A stretch of DNA of 39,886 bases from Flavobacteriales bacterium (GTDB taxonomy: Bacteria; Bacteroidota; Bacteroidia; Flavobacteriales_D; Sanyastnellaceae). The DNA is taken from NCBI GenBank assembly GCA_947465255.1, contig CANIAA010000004.1, positions 1 through 39,886 on the forward strand. The letters run 5' to 3'. Below the pieces are notes generated by a model, which saw only the letters and a program-made list of their open reading frames with translations, made no database searches and was not told the origin of the DNA. Made by a program: the position numbers and the translations under genes. Every line of letters starts with the position of its first letter. The first letter of the stretch is position 1. Below are positions 20,701 through 29,900 of this stretch, piece after piece.

Positions 20701-21620
20701 CTTCCTCGGATACAACAACGGAGTGTTTTCTGTTTGATGCTATTTACGAGATAGTAGCTTCGGATGGACAGTGCCCCGGCACGAGGGATACCCTTTGGGT
20801 CACGGTTCACGACACCCCTGAGCCGATTATGGACGCGGAAGGTTCGGGTGGTTGTTATCCGGACACCATCGGCTTGTCGTACATCCTACTCGATACAAAT
20901 TACAATGACTTAAGCACGTGTGTTTGGTCGTTGGGTAATGGGTTTCAGTTGTCGTATTGCGGTGACACATCTGCTGTTTACAATGCGCCTGGAACTTTTT
21001 ATCCTTCGCTTACCATTACTTCTGAGTTTGGTTGTTCTGCCTCGGATACAGTGTCGTCGCCGATTGTTATTCGCAATTATCCGGAGGTTGATTTTACCTG
21101 GGATCCACAGCCGGTTGATATTCTTAATCGCAGGGTTCAATTCCAAAATCTAACGGCGGGTGCCGACTCTATCTATTGGAACTTCTACAATGCCGGTGAG
21201 AGTTTTGCGCCCAATCCTGTGTGGACGTTTCCTGATATTGAGACTACCAATCCTTACGTGGTGTGCTTAACGGCAGGTAATGAGTATGGCTGTCTGGACA
21301 CCTTGTGTCAAGATGTTTTTGTCGAGAATATTCTGCAGGTTTTTATACCCAACACCTTCACTCCCGATGGAGACGGCCTGAACGATGTGTTTATGCCGGT
21401 CGTAAACGGTGAGTTTCAGGGCAGTCTTCGTTTTTGGGTATTTAATCGCTGGGGCGATACCGTCTTTTACACCGAAGAGGTCGGTAAGGCTTGGACGGGA
21501 GGGTATGACGGCGCTTCCTATTACATACAGGACGGCTATTATATGTGGCGGGTAGAAGTCGACTCGCTGGAGACCGGTAAAACGAAGATATATGAGGGCA
21601 ATGTCTTCATCATTCGATAG
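14727..21620 (+). CDS. Giant multi-Ig surface protein with CHU_C (T9SS type B) C-terminus
   Basis: From ATG 14727 the product is 2297 aa. The frame is open to a TTG at 14646, but the ATG gives a better export signal: MVKRN, a hydrophobic stretch to about residue 32, then MQAQS. The first roughly 330 residues form a module starting GGSITWQRLAGDQYNISLNL that is common at the head of Bacteroidota gliding-type proteins. The middle is a long chain of beta-sandwich modules with recurring VCxG-type starts, for example TVCSGATITVPITLTGDGPW, NVCAGDVISIDVEV and TVCSGATHCFELDFTAGTGPF. A PKD-like domain precedes the C-terminus, which is a CHU_C/gliding-motility domain (VFIPNTFTPDGDGLNDVFMP, FNRWGDTVFY, GYYMWRVEV). 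It is thus a type B T9SS substrate, probably a cell-surface adhesin. It has about eight lysines in all, and none between residues 820 and 2253. Confidence 0.92.
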   Translation: MVKRNSLIQLPPTILFRFVVIAFLAIMLNLTNSMQAQSILGGSITWQRLAGDQYNISLNLYYDCYGSIVIGQYDADPAPDTINQFQNSIDIAFIPDASCAGLFSFTANADSTETEEISDLCSIGAFNELENSTCNNPASFSLGLKKVTYETQVTLAAGCTWKVVYNNQDWSFYFENMDAVFLQDAYIYSEINTAVAPVGTVDIVPDVNGDYISYFCAQPTVTAAEQHQVQLQLPAGVTATYSLGVPLTTGANVAFSSPTPGFSVPATNDGSGAILTIDSNTGLVSWLPPVLPVGAPTMVYIVPIDIELSNGGVNVGTIHYNLTLAVRDCSTTPTTFDSPPVTAQGPDVTYTDNPGVTNDLVEVCAGDLLSFTVQASNVNASRSIEITYEFDPPAPSLAGLVMTQTSFTPGIATFELQTTPAMASSTPFTLRLTAQDNACPTATNQVIEIDIAIRPNVNITSLDEVICVGDVYTLTAEGAGSTNQYTWEALPGGDATPALTQNATTQNVSPDSTTTYRVSTPLATGSCVSEDFVTVGVSLHRLQLDAVNESCGTLGSIDLTPLGASNPADLTYAWVFGAGGAIATGEEVNQDPTGLEGSTTGITYTVTVTDLLNVCSASNSAVITETTGPEFVFLNNPVPVQVCAGSNATINFDFTAGVPPFDIWLNPNLSGPPDVVGVSDPYNYVVPSGTVDFTVTVYQIRDGSGCPSDPSTVPQSIDVVVRPLVTTDIVSPSSALCLGDALELTLDHDAAGTYAVTYTIGTGAPTTVNVPDNGTIDVADPIAAGSVTYDVESVAYTTGLPCPSSDAANASIIVVTNAKPTAALPNTPITVCSGATITVPITLTGDGPWVITYELDGVVQPVLNIPDAPASPNYVYNWSPSVAGEYCITNVSDANCSNSLSATPECVDVVINQLPTLVSYTINSEDVTQSPVNVCAGDVISIDVEVTPAGNNYSYEFVVIGNSAITLGPFANQSELFNTTLTATSNFQLELDNVFLTTASTCITPINQTIAINVPAEIAVTPATPVCDALVSETYTVAYTISPGTAPFDEAPGGVGGSFSTIAGPTGPLNIFTTDPLPSGGTGGSWTINDSFDCNQVTVTNAGFTCPVLSNAGAMSTTPITECSPPSAPALVTGVQNLAPPSTYNLDNNDAVMFILHSAPGNVLGSEIARSCGDAGFGDANTPLAFGAVSGPGVVVSGTTYYISCVVGNDDGTGCVDDTNPNIQFSSNAQLVSWYIAGTASLTAPLGVDNCEGSTTPLQIDVDFTGNGPWTFVYSIAGTNQPAIVVPAGNNPYTFTATQTGLFRLESLTNSSQNCLGTVSGTADIVIRPIPQLAGLTPATVCSGATHCFELDFTAGTGPFDIVIDIPNVGPNETVTGALDLDTYCADVSGSYTILSITDAFGCVNNNVNIGATLSSYPTLAVAWDDVGVDYCPNEVTSTNPLTTTFTAVGDGPFTLNIVGPDPAIPPTITNNVVTLNGPGTYSIVSIEDVHGCLNTNQQDFIATELPVPLAAAGPDVEQCAGVAFQLGTPAVGGNTYSWTPSAGIATGEADEAQPVLNIINTLNSPYTYTLSVTNGDCSSTDEVVVTIHPNPSVILSALNNDLVLCYDGPNSETTITATPTSGGVYDYAWTSSTSISGVLNTASISIDPTADEQFEVTISEDFGAVTCSAVETIDIEVNDLMELINLNFPADMCSGSCIEVESDWYTVVGSSGAITQTVDGNPITSPICWDVPEDHTLLVVDSDGCEAEANFTIDVRDPETVLFSVNEPYPFCARDTDGVVQGNNLDASQYTLSQNNTIIAIADQSPFVFTDLGVGAYDIEVNILLTSNQVCTGQDSFEILADSDSIDISVQTPQPVCANSEMSFDAEVSYFNSPVGGGFVTYWNACPESVGCLVGATNEASGQELTITISQDTTLYLYALDVIGCSSDTISVDGNISSDVLLFVQNGLDTLETCQYECEELSALAAGGTGALTIEWYRLDNIPDLTPTLVASSDTTTECFLFDAIYEIVASDGQCPGTRDTLWVTVHDTPEPIMDAEGSGGCYPDTIGLSYILLDTNYNDLSTCVWSLGNGFQLSYCGDTSAVYNAPGTFYPSLTITSEFGCSASDTVSSPIVIRNYPEVDFTWDPQPVDILNRRVQFQNLTAGADSIYWNFYNAGESFAPNPVWTFPDIETTNPYVVCLTAGNEYGCLDTLCQDVFVENILQVFIPNTFTPDGDGLNDVFMPVVNGEFQGSLRFWVFNRWGDTVFYTEEVGKAWTGGYDGASYYIQDGYYMWRVEVDSLETGKTKIYEGNVFIIR
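16638..19290 (+). repeat. Recurring VCxG Ig-like modules inside the 2297-aa protein
   Basis: Module starts recur near 16640 (VQVCAGSNATINFDF), 16930 (ALCLGDALELTLDH), 17215 (TVCSGATITVPITL), 17525 (NVCAGDVISIDVEV), 18470 (DNCEGSTTPLQIDVDF), 18742 (TVCSGATHCFELDF) and 19015 (YCPNEVTSTNPLTTTF). Several share a following G(D/N/T)GPWxxxY or GPFD strand. Where they are consecutive the spacing is about 270-310 bases. They are diverged protein repeats, not nucleotide-identical repeats. Confidence 0.6.
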
Positions 21621-21678
21621 CACGAACTGTCATAGTAGCTTTCGCCAACTGCGCTTTTAAAATACAGGGCCGGCATGC

Positions 21679-21707
21679 TTGAGGCTTGATCCTTCCTTTT
21701 ATATTTG
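21679..21707 (+). promoter_or_regulatory. Promoter for the nidogen-domain protein gene
   Basis: TTG (21679-21681) and TATATTTG (21700-21707) are 18 bases apart, a good match to the Bacteroidota promoter. The box overlaps the upstream end of the open frame at 21705, which supports the downstream ATG at 21759 as the real start. Confidence 0.7.
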
Positions 21708-21758
21708 CAATCCTTGTACTTTAACCTTGAGGAAAAATTAGTCTTACCCATCTTACTT

Positions 21759-24700
21759 ATGAAGAGATATTTACTTCTTACTTGCCTTTTGTCGGTAATC
21801 TGTTTGACGGCAGGTGCTCAGGAGCATTATTACACAGCTCCTTACAATGCCCGTTATTCCCGCAATATGACGGAGGAGCAGCTCTACAGCAAGCCCTTTT
21901 TGCAAAAGATGTCGAAGCAAGACTGGGTTCGTTTTTCCAAGGATCCACGATTCGACGCAGATCGAGTTGCTCGACTAAAGACCGACTGGAAAAGAGAGCG
22001 TCAGCAAAGCCGCAGCCAGCTTAAAACGACACAAACTTCGGGGGAGTCAAATTGTTACTGGGTTGAACCGACTAGTGCATATACGCACCCCAACCCGATA
22101 CAATGGCCCGGAAGTCCGGGGAATAGCACAGATAATTTCAGCGCACCTATCAACCTCGGTTGGAACTTCAATTTCTTCGGAACGAATTACAATCAGGTCG
22201 TTATTACAACGAAGGGAACCGTCGTGCTGGGTAATACCGGATACATTGATTTTACTCCATCAGCATTTCCCGACCCGCTGGGTACTGAAACCAACCAGCA
22301 GTATAACCACCTTGCCGGTTTCTGGTCAGACTTCGACTTCGGTGCGAGCGGTGAAATCTATTACCTCTTAACTCCTGAGGCATTGTATATCAACTATATC
22401 GACGTTGGGTATTGGCCGAATTTCGACGATAAAACCAATTCGTTTCAAATGATCATTACTCCGGATGGTAGCAACGTGATTGGCGGAGGAAATAACGTTC
22501 AGTTCGTATATCTCGATATGCAGTGGGTGAACAGTCAAATTAGCGGTGCTACGGGTGGTTGCGATGCGAACAATAACTTCGCTATTGTTGGAGCCGACCG
22601 CTCTTCCGGCTCGCAGCACTATGCGTTCGGTCGTTTCAATCTTTGTAATTCTACAGCATGGGATGGCCCTTATGGTGTGCAGGAAGCGAATGAAGATGGT
22701 GTTGACTGGCTTGACGGTCGAGTGATTGAGTTCAATACCGGCGTAACAAACTTTGTTGCCAATCAACCACCCGTTGTGGTGGGCGAAGCATGCGACACCA
22801 TTACCATGTGTGTCGGAGAATCATTTGATTTTAACCTGGCATTCACCAGCCCGGAATCAAACCAGACAACGAGCATCACCTATACCCCGATACCGGGTTT
22901 CACTGCTACGTCAACCACAGGAAATGCAGCTGTTTTGAATAACGCTACGTTTACCGCTACGGCAGCCAACATCGGAGCCAATACAGTAACGATTACAGCA
23001 ACAGACAGCGGCATACCCGCCGCCACTACAACCAAGACCTATACGTTTTTGGTCGAGGATGTAGAGGCACCGCCGATTGAAATTACGGGGGTTCTCAATA
23101 TATGTGCGGGGCAGGTTACAGAGCTAACTGCCACGGATGGTTTTGATTCGTATTCGTGGAGCAATGGTTCATCCGGACAGTCGGCAGAAGTTTCACAACC
23201 GGGTACAGTTACCGTTGTGGGTGCGTTTGGCTTCTGCTCATCTGTTGCAACGGCTGAAATTGACGTAACACCTTATTTCATACCACAGCTCCAAGGCGGT
23301 AATGCCGCCATTGAAATTTGTCCCGGTATAGACACGGTAGTATGTGTGTTGGGTGATTATGCCGAGTATCAATGGCAGATTTCACCAGGTTATGATGGTG
23401 AGTTTGTGCCCGGCACACCCCTCGACGAAGCGTGCGCACAGGTAACCGGAAACGTCAATGGTAACTACGAAATTTTGGTAACGGATGAGGCCGGTTGCCA
23501 AGGATTCAATATTAAGTTGGTTACGACATCTCCATCAACACCTTGCCCGACGAATGACGATAACAACGGAATTCGTTGCGATGGCTTGCAGGAACTTGAC
23601 TTCTGCGGATACTCGGTTCCACCTGAAGACAACTTGATAATCTATGCCCTGAGTACGAATCAAAATGGTTGGCAAGGTTCGTTCATTAATATTTACGTTT
23701 ACCCTGCAGACGGAGGCCCGGTAGAAGAGTACTTCCTCACGTCGTTTGCTGCATTGACGTTGTATGACGACATTTTGATTGGTGCAGGCGATAGCGTTGC
23801 GATAGAATATTTCGCTAATGGGAATAACTTCCAAGGCAATTCACTTTGGGTGATTAACTGCGGGCAGACGTCACCCACTATCATTCCGGCGCCTCTCACA
23901 ACAGGACTTGTTTGGTCGGGAGCATCGACGTGTGTCGCAACCGACTTGGATGGAACATGGACTGTAAATGGTCCCGGAGGTTGGACGTTCTCAGATGCGT
24001 CACAAATGACAACTACATGGACCCCCACTCAGTATGGCGTATATGAGTTGTGTTTCAGCAATGCCAATTGTGCATTCGACTATTGCTATGACATTGAATA
24101 CGCTCAAGCACCCAACATCACGATTACCCCCGGACTTCCTATTGCTTTGTGTGATGCGGAAACAGCAGAGCAGTCGGTAGTGGTGAATGACCCTTCGGGC
24201 AATGGAACCATTTCGTGGTCGGGTCCTGGCGTAACCCCTTCTACCGATGGTCTTTCTGCGGTGATGGGACCCTACAACGACTACACGAACGGGACAGTAA
24301 CTGCTAGCATTACGAATGCTTGCGGAACATTTAGCGACACCTTCAACGTGTCTTATCAACCCGACGTGCCAAATCCGTCGATGCAAGATGTACCGCTGTG
24401 TCAAAATGGAAGCGTGACACTTGATCCCATACCATCCAACCAGGATAACGCAGAATTGCAGTATGACTGGAGTCCGGGCAATGAAAGCGGAGCCACGTTG
24501 AATGTTACTACCCCGGGTGTTTACACGGTTGTGGTATCGAACGACTGTGATGAGTCCGCCCCTGTTTCGGTGAACGTAACAGGAGTGGTTGCGGCAACGG
24601 TTACCTCTGCGCCGGCAGCTTCTGTGCTGGAGTGTAATGCGGATGAAGTGACCTTGACGGTGCTGTATGCAGATGCCAATAACTATAGTGCCTCCTGGAA

Positions 24701-25355
24701 TGGTCCGGTGGACTCTTCAACAGGAACAGTAGCAGCCGATCAGGATGGTCAGTATTGCTATACAGTAACGGATAATTTCGGGTGTAATTCTGAAACAGAA
24801 GGATGCGTGACAGTGAATATTTCCGGGGCACCCAACACCTCGTCGGGTAGTAGTGACTTGTTAGCACTTTGTCCGCGCGAGTGTAAAAATCTGGAGGTTA
24901 TTTCTGACGCTGAAGACGCGTCTGTAACATGGACGACAAGCTGCAGTGGCTTTGTTATTGGTACTTCGGGAGCAGCACTTGATTATTGTGCGGACAACGT
25001 GCCATTCAGTTGCTTAGGTGAGGTTGTAACGCTTACGGCCAATATCAGTAACGGCTGTGGAACAGCTCAAGCCACGTGGCAAATTCAATCGAATGCGTGC
25101 GAAGTGAAAATACCGAACGTATTCACGCCAAACGGAGCACAAGGAAATGATAGGTTTGAAATAGAAGGATTGGAGAAATACAATGGTGCCGAGTTACAGG
25201 TATTCAATCGATGGGGAGATGTCGTGTATGAAAGTACGAACTATCGAAATGACTGGCGTGCAACCGACATGAGTGAAGGAACCTATTGGTATATTCTTAA
25301 GTTACCCTACGGAATCAAAACAGAGTACAAAGGATCTGTGCAGATTTTGCGCTAA
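21759..25355 (+). CDS. Nidogen-like domain surface protein with CHU_C (T9SS type B) C-terminus
   Basis: From ATG 21759 the product is 1198 aa with a signal peptide ([20 protein letters not shown], then Q). A basic, Gln/Arg-rich stretch at about 30-90 precedes a nidogen-like (NIDO) domain at about 100-330. Its hallmarks are [38 protein letters not shown] and the DNA/Asp-rich [14 protein letters not shown]. Cadherin/Ig-like modules follow, including [20 protein letters not shown] and several PKD-like units. The C-terminus ([34 protein letters not shown]) is the CHU_C type B sorting domain. The protein is probably exported by T9SS and exposed on the surface as an adhesin or matrix component. It has its own promoter and is followed by a terminator. 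The domain order after the NIDO domain is an estimate. Confidence 0.9.
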   Translation: MKRYLLLTCLLSVICLTAGAQEHYYTAPYNARYSRNMTEEQLYSKPFLQKMSKQDWVRFSKDPRFDADRVARLKTDWKRERQQSRSQLKTTQTSGESNCYWVEPTSAYTHPNPIQWPGSPGNSTDNFSAPINLGWNFNFFGTNYNQVVITTKGTVVLGNTGYIDFTPSAFPDPLGTETNQQYNHLAGFWSDFDFGASGEIYYLLTPEALYINYIDVGYWPNFDDKTNSFQMIITPDGSNVIGGGNNVQFVYLDMQWVNSQISGATGGCDANNNFAIVGADRSSGSQHYAFGRFNLCNSTAWDGPYGVQEANEDGVDWLDGRVIEFNTGVTNFVANQPPVVVGEACDTITMCVGESFDFNLAFTSPESNQTTSITYTPIPGFTATSTTGNAAVLNNATFTATAANIGANTVTITATDSGIPAATTTKTYTFLVEDVEAPPIEITGVLNICAGQVTELTATDGFDSYSWSNGSSGQSAEVSQPGTVTVVGAFGFCSSVATAEIDVTPYFIPQLQGGNAAIEICPGIDTVVCVLGDYAEYQWQISPGYDGEFVPGTPLDEACAQVTGNVNGNYEILVTDEAGCQGFNIKLVTTSPSTPCPTNDDNNGIRCDGLQELDFCGYSVPPEDNLIIYALSTNQNGWQGSFINIYVYPADGGPVEEYFLTSFAALTLYDDILIGAGDSVAIEYFANGNNFQGNSLWVINCGQTSPTIIPAPLTTGLVWSGASTCVATDLDGTWTVNGPGGWTFSDASQMTTTWTPTQYGVYELCFSNANCAFDYCYDIEYAQAPNITITPGLPIALCDAETAEQSVVVNDPSGNGTISWSGPGVTPSTDGLSAVMGPYNDYTNGTVTASITNACGTFSDTFNVSYQPDVPNPSMQDVPLCQNGSVTLDPIPSNQDNAELQYDWSPGNESGATLNVTTPGVYTVVVSNDCDESAPVSVNVTGVVAATVTSAPAASVLECNADEVTLTVLYADANNYSASWNGPVDSSTGTVAADQDGQYCYTVTDNFGCNSETEGCVTVNISGAPNTSSGSSDLLALCPRECKNLEVISDAEDASVTWTTSCSGFVIGTSGAALDYCADNVPFSCLGEVVTLTANISNGCGTAQATWQIQSNACEVKIPNVFTPNGAQGNDRFEIEGLEKYNGAELQVFNRWGDVVYESTNYRNDWRATDMSEGTYWYILKLPYGIKTEYKGSVQILR

Positions 25356-25376
25356 GAGATATTCTTATAAGGCATA

Positions 25377-25413
25377 AAAAAGGCTGCGAGCAATCGTGGC
25401 CTTTTTCTTTTTC
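25377..25413 (+). terminator. Terminator between the nidogen-domain gene and radA
   Basis: AAAAAGGC (25377-25384) pairs with GCCTTTTT (25399-25406), with an inner CGA/TCG pairing in the loop, followed by a T-rich tract. It ends one base before the radA promoter-like box. Confidence 0.8.
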
Positions 25414-25421
25414 TACCTTCG
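25414..25421 (+). promoter_or_regulatory. Candidate variant -7 box directly before radA
   Basis: TACCTTCG is followed by CCGCG and then the ATG at 25427. The layout (box, 5 G/C bases, ATG) is the same as before msrC on the opposite strand at 8069-8076. It predicts a leaderless or nearly leaderless radA mRNA. No TTG element is visible at the normal distance. Confidence 0.35.
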
Positions 25422-25426
25422 CCGCG

Positions 25427-26788
25427 ATGAGTAAATTTAAAACAGCCTTTTTCTGTCAGCATTGTGGAAATCAATCGCCCAAATGGTTGGGGAAATGTCC
25501 TTCGTGTAATGAATGGAACTCGTATGTAGAAGAAGTTATTCAGAAGCAGGAGGCAACGGCAACGGGCATGAAAGTGGTGCAAAAGGTGAGTAAGCCGAGG
25601 CCCATTCACGATTTGGAGTTGGCACAATTACCCCGTTTTCCGATTATTGACCAAGAGTTGAATCGTGTGTTGGGTGGTGGCCTTGTGCCGGGAAGCTTGA
25701 TATTGTTTGGCGGCGAGCCGGGTATTGGAAAGAGCACACTCATGCTTCAGTTGGCATTGAAGCAGTTGAATCTTTCGGTATTATATGTAAGCGGTGAGGA
25801 AAGTGAGGAGCAGATCCGAATGCGGGCAGAGCGTCTGGGGCTTGAAAATCCGCGATGCCTTGTGTTGATGGAAACATCCGTAGAGAACATTTTAATGCAC
25901 GCTGAAGAATTGAAGCCGGATGTGCTCATCATAGATTCCATACAAACGCTTTCTTCTCAGACCATTGAAAGCTCACCGGGAAGTGTGTCACAAGTTCGCG
26001 AGTGCGCTACCCGTATGATGAAGTTTTCGAAGGAAACAAACACGGTTGTTTTCCTGATTGGCCATATAACAAAAGAAGGAACGCTTGCCGGCCCTAAGGT
26101 GTTGGAGCACATGGTCGACACGGTGCTGCAGTTTGAGGGCGATCGACATCACATTTATCGGTTGATGCGAACCACGAAAAACCGCTTTGGAAGTACCAAT
26201 GAGTTAGGTATTTATGAAATGCAGGGAGCAGGTTTGCGCGAAGTCGCAAATCCGTCGGAAATACTGATTCATTCGCAAACCGAAGATCTGACCGGCTCAG
26301 CTATTGCGGCTACGCTGGAAGGAGCGCGTCCGCTGTTAGTTGAAATACAAGCGTTGGTGAGCACCGCCGTATATGGGACCCCCCAGCGAAGCACAACAGG
26401 TTTTGATGTGCGACGTCTCAACATGTTGCTTGCAGTGTTAGAGAAGAAGTGCGGGTTTCGACTAGCTATGAAGGATGTCTTTTTGAATATGGCCGGTGGT
26501 ATGCGACTGGAAGACCCGGCCATGGATCTGGCAGTAATCACGGCCATATTATCAAGTAACGCAGAAATTGCTATACCGAAACTGACGTGTTTTGCCGGCG
26601 AGGTGGGCCTGAGCGGAGAGATTCGGCCTGTGACGCGCATCGATTCTCGTATTCAGGAAGCAACGAAGCTGGGGTTCGAGGAAATCTTTGTTTCGAAGTA
26701 TAACAAGGGCTTAGAGGGTTTCTCCAAGAAGATAAAAGTCACACAGGTCGAGAAAGTAGGTGACTTATTCAGCCGAATTTTCGGCTGA
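25427..26788 (+). CDS. radA: DNA repair protein RadA/Sms
   Basis: This 453-aa protein has the complete RadA layout. An N-terminal zinc finger has Cys10, Cys13, Cys24 and Cys27 (FFCQHCGNQSPKWLGKCPSC). The RecA-like ATPase has a Walker A at 96-104 (GEPGIGKST), the SGEES segment, a Walker B region VLIIDSIQTL, and the RadA-specific KNRFG motif at 251-255. The C-terminus is a Lon-protease-like domain (from about 285, with DPAMDLAVITAILSS and GEVGLSGEIRPV). RadA drives branch migration and unwinding during homologous recombination. The length is normal (about 450-460 aa). It sits as an isolated housekeeping gene inside the cluster of giant surface-protein genes and has its own terminator-flanked start. 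Confidence 0.97.
   Translation: MSKFKTAFFCQHCGNQSPKWLGKCPSCNEWNSYVEEVIQKQEATATGMKVVQKVSKPRPIHDLELAQLPRFPIIDQELNRVLGGGLVPGSLILFGGEPGIGKSTLMLQLALKQLNLSVLYVSGEESEEQIRMRAERLGLENPRCLVLMETSVENILMHAEELKPDVLIIDSIQTLSSQTIESSPGSVSQVRECATRMMKFSKETNTVVFLIGHITKEGTLAGPKVLEHMVDTVLQFEGDRHHIYRLMRTTKNRFGSTNELGIYEMQGAGLREVANPSEILIHSQTEDLTGSAIAATLEGARPLLVEIQALVSTAVYGTPQRSTTGFDVRRLNMLLAVLEKKCGFRLAMKDVFLNMAGGMRLEDPAMDLAVITAILSSNAEIAIPKLTCFAGEVGLSGEIRPVTRIDSRIQEATKLGFEEIFVSKYNKGLEGFSKKIKVTQVEKVGDLFSRIFG
26770..26787 (+). terminator. Hairpin at the radA stop codon
   Basis: CAGCCGAA (26770-26777) and TTCGGCTG (26780-26787) are a perfect inverted repeat that runs into the TGA stop. No T run follows, so it may be a weak terminator or an mRNA 3'-end stabiliser rather than a standard terminator. 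Confidence 0.4.
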
Positions 26789-26838
26789 GAAGTAGTGTGT
26801 TGTTTAGCTCAGGACTCTTGCTGCGAACGAAAAAAGAT

Positions 26839-26868
26839 TTGTGTTCATGACAGTTATCAATTACTTTG
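26839..26868 (+). promoter_or_regulatory. Probable promoter for the lysyl oxidase-domain gene
   Basis: TTG (26839-26841) and TACTTTG (26862-26868) lie 20 bases apart, close to the Bacteroidota consensus but with one base fewer than TAnnTTTG. It is 52 bases before the ATG at 26921 and inside the upstream open frame, which supports that ATG. Confidence 0.45.
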
Positions 26869-26920
26869 GTTTTCCCTTAATGGGATATTAACCAACCGTA
26901 AACCTCTAATTATCTATACG

Positions 26921-29900
26921 ATGAAGCAGTTTTTACTGTCAACTTTGTTCTGTGTGTTTGCCTCAATATTAGGCTTGGCACAGGCTCCCGTGAATGATGT
27001 GTGTGCGAATGCGATACCTATTACCGTAAATGGAGGTTACATCAGTTGTAACAATTCCAATACAGTGACTAATGCAGCCAACCCCAGTTGTGGAGGTACA
27101 ACCGGTATCAAAGACATTTGGTATAAGTTCGTTTACACAGGTGGAACAGTGGTTATCGAAACACAACTAGGAACCAATACCGATACGCGAATCGCACTTT
27201 ATAGTGCTTGTGGCGGAACACAGTTAGGCTGCAACGACGACTTCGGTGGAACTTACCGCTCTTCGTTGTCGTTCACGTGCGCTCAACTAACAGCAGGCAA
27301 CACCTATTATATTCAGGCCGGTGGTTATAATGCTGTAATAGGAACCTTTACTATGCAGGTTACTGCTAGTGGTATTTTGGGATGTACAGATCCACAGGCA
27401 ACTAACTACACCGCTTGTGCCACTCAGAACAATGGAACATGCACGTATCCGGTGCTCACATCACAGTTCAACTATGCACCAACAGGCACCAATTGTTTGA
27501 ACGTTCAGTATACCAACACAAGCTCAGGAAATATCACGGGCTACAATTGGTCATTTCCCGGTGGTAATCCATCATCGTCAACCGCTCAAAACCCGGTTGT
27601 GACTTATCCGGCAGGAGGAACTTATTCAGCCACATTAACAGTAACGGATGCGGCCAGCTCAAACACGGCAACCAATAACAATGTCCTGGTTACGACAGGA
27701 AGCATTGTAACCGTTGATATTACTCCTGATGCGAACCCAACACAAACTTCATGGAAAGTTTTTGACGTGAACAACGTCGTTGTTGCACAAGGAACTAGTA
27801 ATGATGCTACTTTCTGCATAAATAGTACCTGCCATCGATTTGAAATCTATGACTCTGCTGGTAATGGTCTTACAGGAACAGGTAACTACAAGGTTTATTT
27901 GAATGGTGCATTGGTCTCTCAAGGTGCTCAATTCGGTACTCGCGATATTCGCTATGTAAATTGTCCGGAGGGGACCAGTTGCAATGATCCATTGAATGCT
28001 GTTCTCGGATTGAATGAAGTTCCTTTCGACAACTCATGGTATGTTTTCACTCCATCAGTAAATGGTCAATACAGAATTACCACCTGCGGCTACGCAGCTT
28101 GCGACACGCGTATTTGGGTATATGACTACTGTATCATGGCCAATTTCGACAACACGAACGAAGCAACTTACACCTATAATGACGACTTCTGTGGTGTTCA
28201 AGCACAGGCAGATGTTTTCATGACAGGTGGCAACACGTATTATGTGCGTGTTGGAAGTGGCGGAGCATGCGCAGGAAGCAGCTACGATGTGTTCTTTGAA
28301 TATGTCGGCCCTGTGACAGGTTGCATGGATATTTTGGCGTGTAACTACCAGCCACTAGCTAGCGCAGCAGGTCCGTGTTACTACAACGGTGATCCGAACT
28401 GCTCTGGCTTGGGACCTGACCTTTTCATGGATCAGCCTGCACTGTTCAGCTCGTTGACGTCAACCACCCTAACCAATGGCGATGCATGTTTGGTTAATGA
28501 AGGTTGTTTGCAGAGCAATGCCGGTACACGTCAAATTCTGCGATTCACTACACGCATTGCGAACATCGGAACGCAGGATTATTTCATCGGCGTGCCGAAT
28601 GCTTCGAATTCACAGTTCACCTTCGACCCATGCCACAATCACTACCACTATGCGGGTTACGCGGAGTATTTGCTCTTCGACTCGAATGGTAATTTGATGC
28701 CGAACATTGGCTTCAAGAATGGTTTCTGCGTACTCGACTTGTCTTGTCCGGCAGGAATTTCAGCTCAATACTCTTGCGGAAACATGGGTATTACTGCGGG
28801 TTGTGCCGATATCTACTCTTCAAGCTTGACTTGTCAGTGGATTGATGTGACGGGAGTACCTGCAGGAACGTATTATCTGGTGATTCGCACAAACTGGGAT
28901 CAGGATCCTGACCAGAATGGTCGTTATGAGTTGCGCTACGATAACAACTATGCTCAGGTATGCATATCGTTTGGCCGTGATGCCAACAACAACATCATCA
29001 ACTTTACGAAAAACATTGCCACTTGTCCTGCTGTAGAAGACTGCTTGGGTATTCCTTTCGGTGATGCACAAACTGACTGCGCAGGAAACTGCCCAGGAAC
29101 AGTATTGAGTGGTGATGTAAACAACGATGGTTACCTTACTCCACAAGATGAGCACTTGTATGGTGAAGCTGCTGTAAACGGTGGCATTGCGGTGAGTGCT
29201 TGTACAGACTTAAATGCCGATGGTGAAATCACGATTGCGGATGCATCTTACCTAGGCCAGTGTATTCACCAGCAACAAGACGCAGGCGTTCCGCCACTTC
29301 AATACGAATCATGTGGTTGGGATCCGGAAATTCAAGATCCTGAAAACGTTACAATCGGTCTTGCTAACTTGAACACAACGAATTCAACATTCGACATTGT
29401 AGTGAGCAATCCACAGAATGAATTGTGGGCGCTTCAGTTTGACATCAGCGGTGCGGTTATAACAGGTGTTCAGAATCTATTGCCGACCACTACTTGGGGT
29501 GCACACATTCACTTCGATGGAAACACAATTGCTGTAACGAGCGAAGGAAATACGAAAGTTCCTACATACACCAATGCAACAGCTATCCTTCGAGTGACCT
29601 ATTCGTCATTGAGTGGTAGCACTGTTTGTATTAGCAACATTATCGATGCATTGAACGACTTCAATCACAACGTACTTGCTACGATTGGTTCGTGTGTGGG
29701 TGTTGCTTCACAGGTGGTTGCAAACTTTACAGCTTCAGCCACTAGTGTTTGCCAAGGAGCTTCAGTAACCTATACCAACACTTCATCAGGAGCAACTTCG
29801 TATAGTTGGTCTTTCCCCGGCGGAACTCCTTCAACCAGTTCCGCAGCAAACCCTGTAGTTGTGTATAGCACTCCAGGTACTTATAACGTAACGCTTACAG

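Noticed and set aside
22368-24404. Several minus-strand open frames of 100-134 aa opposite the nidogen-domain gene (also 4304-4714 and 9912-10325 in other genes)
   Set aside because: They are antisense to well-supported coding sequence, have odd compositions (rich in Arg, His, Ile) and no signal or domain, as expected of shadow frames.
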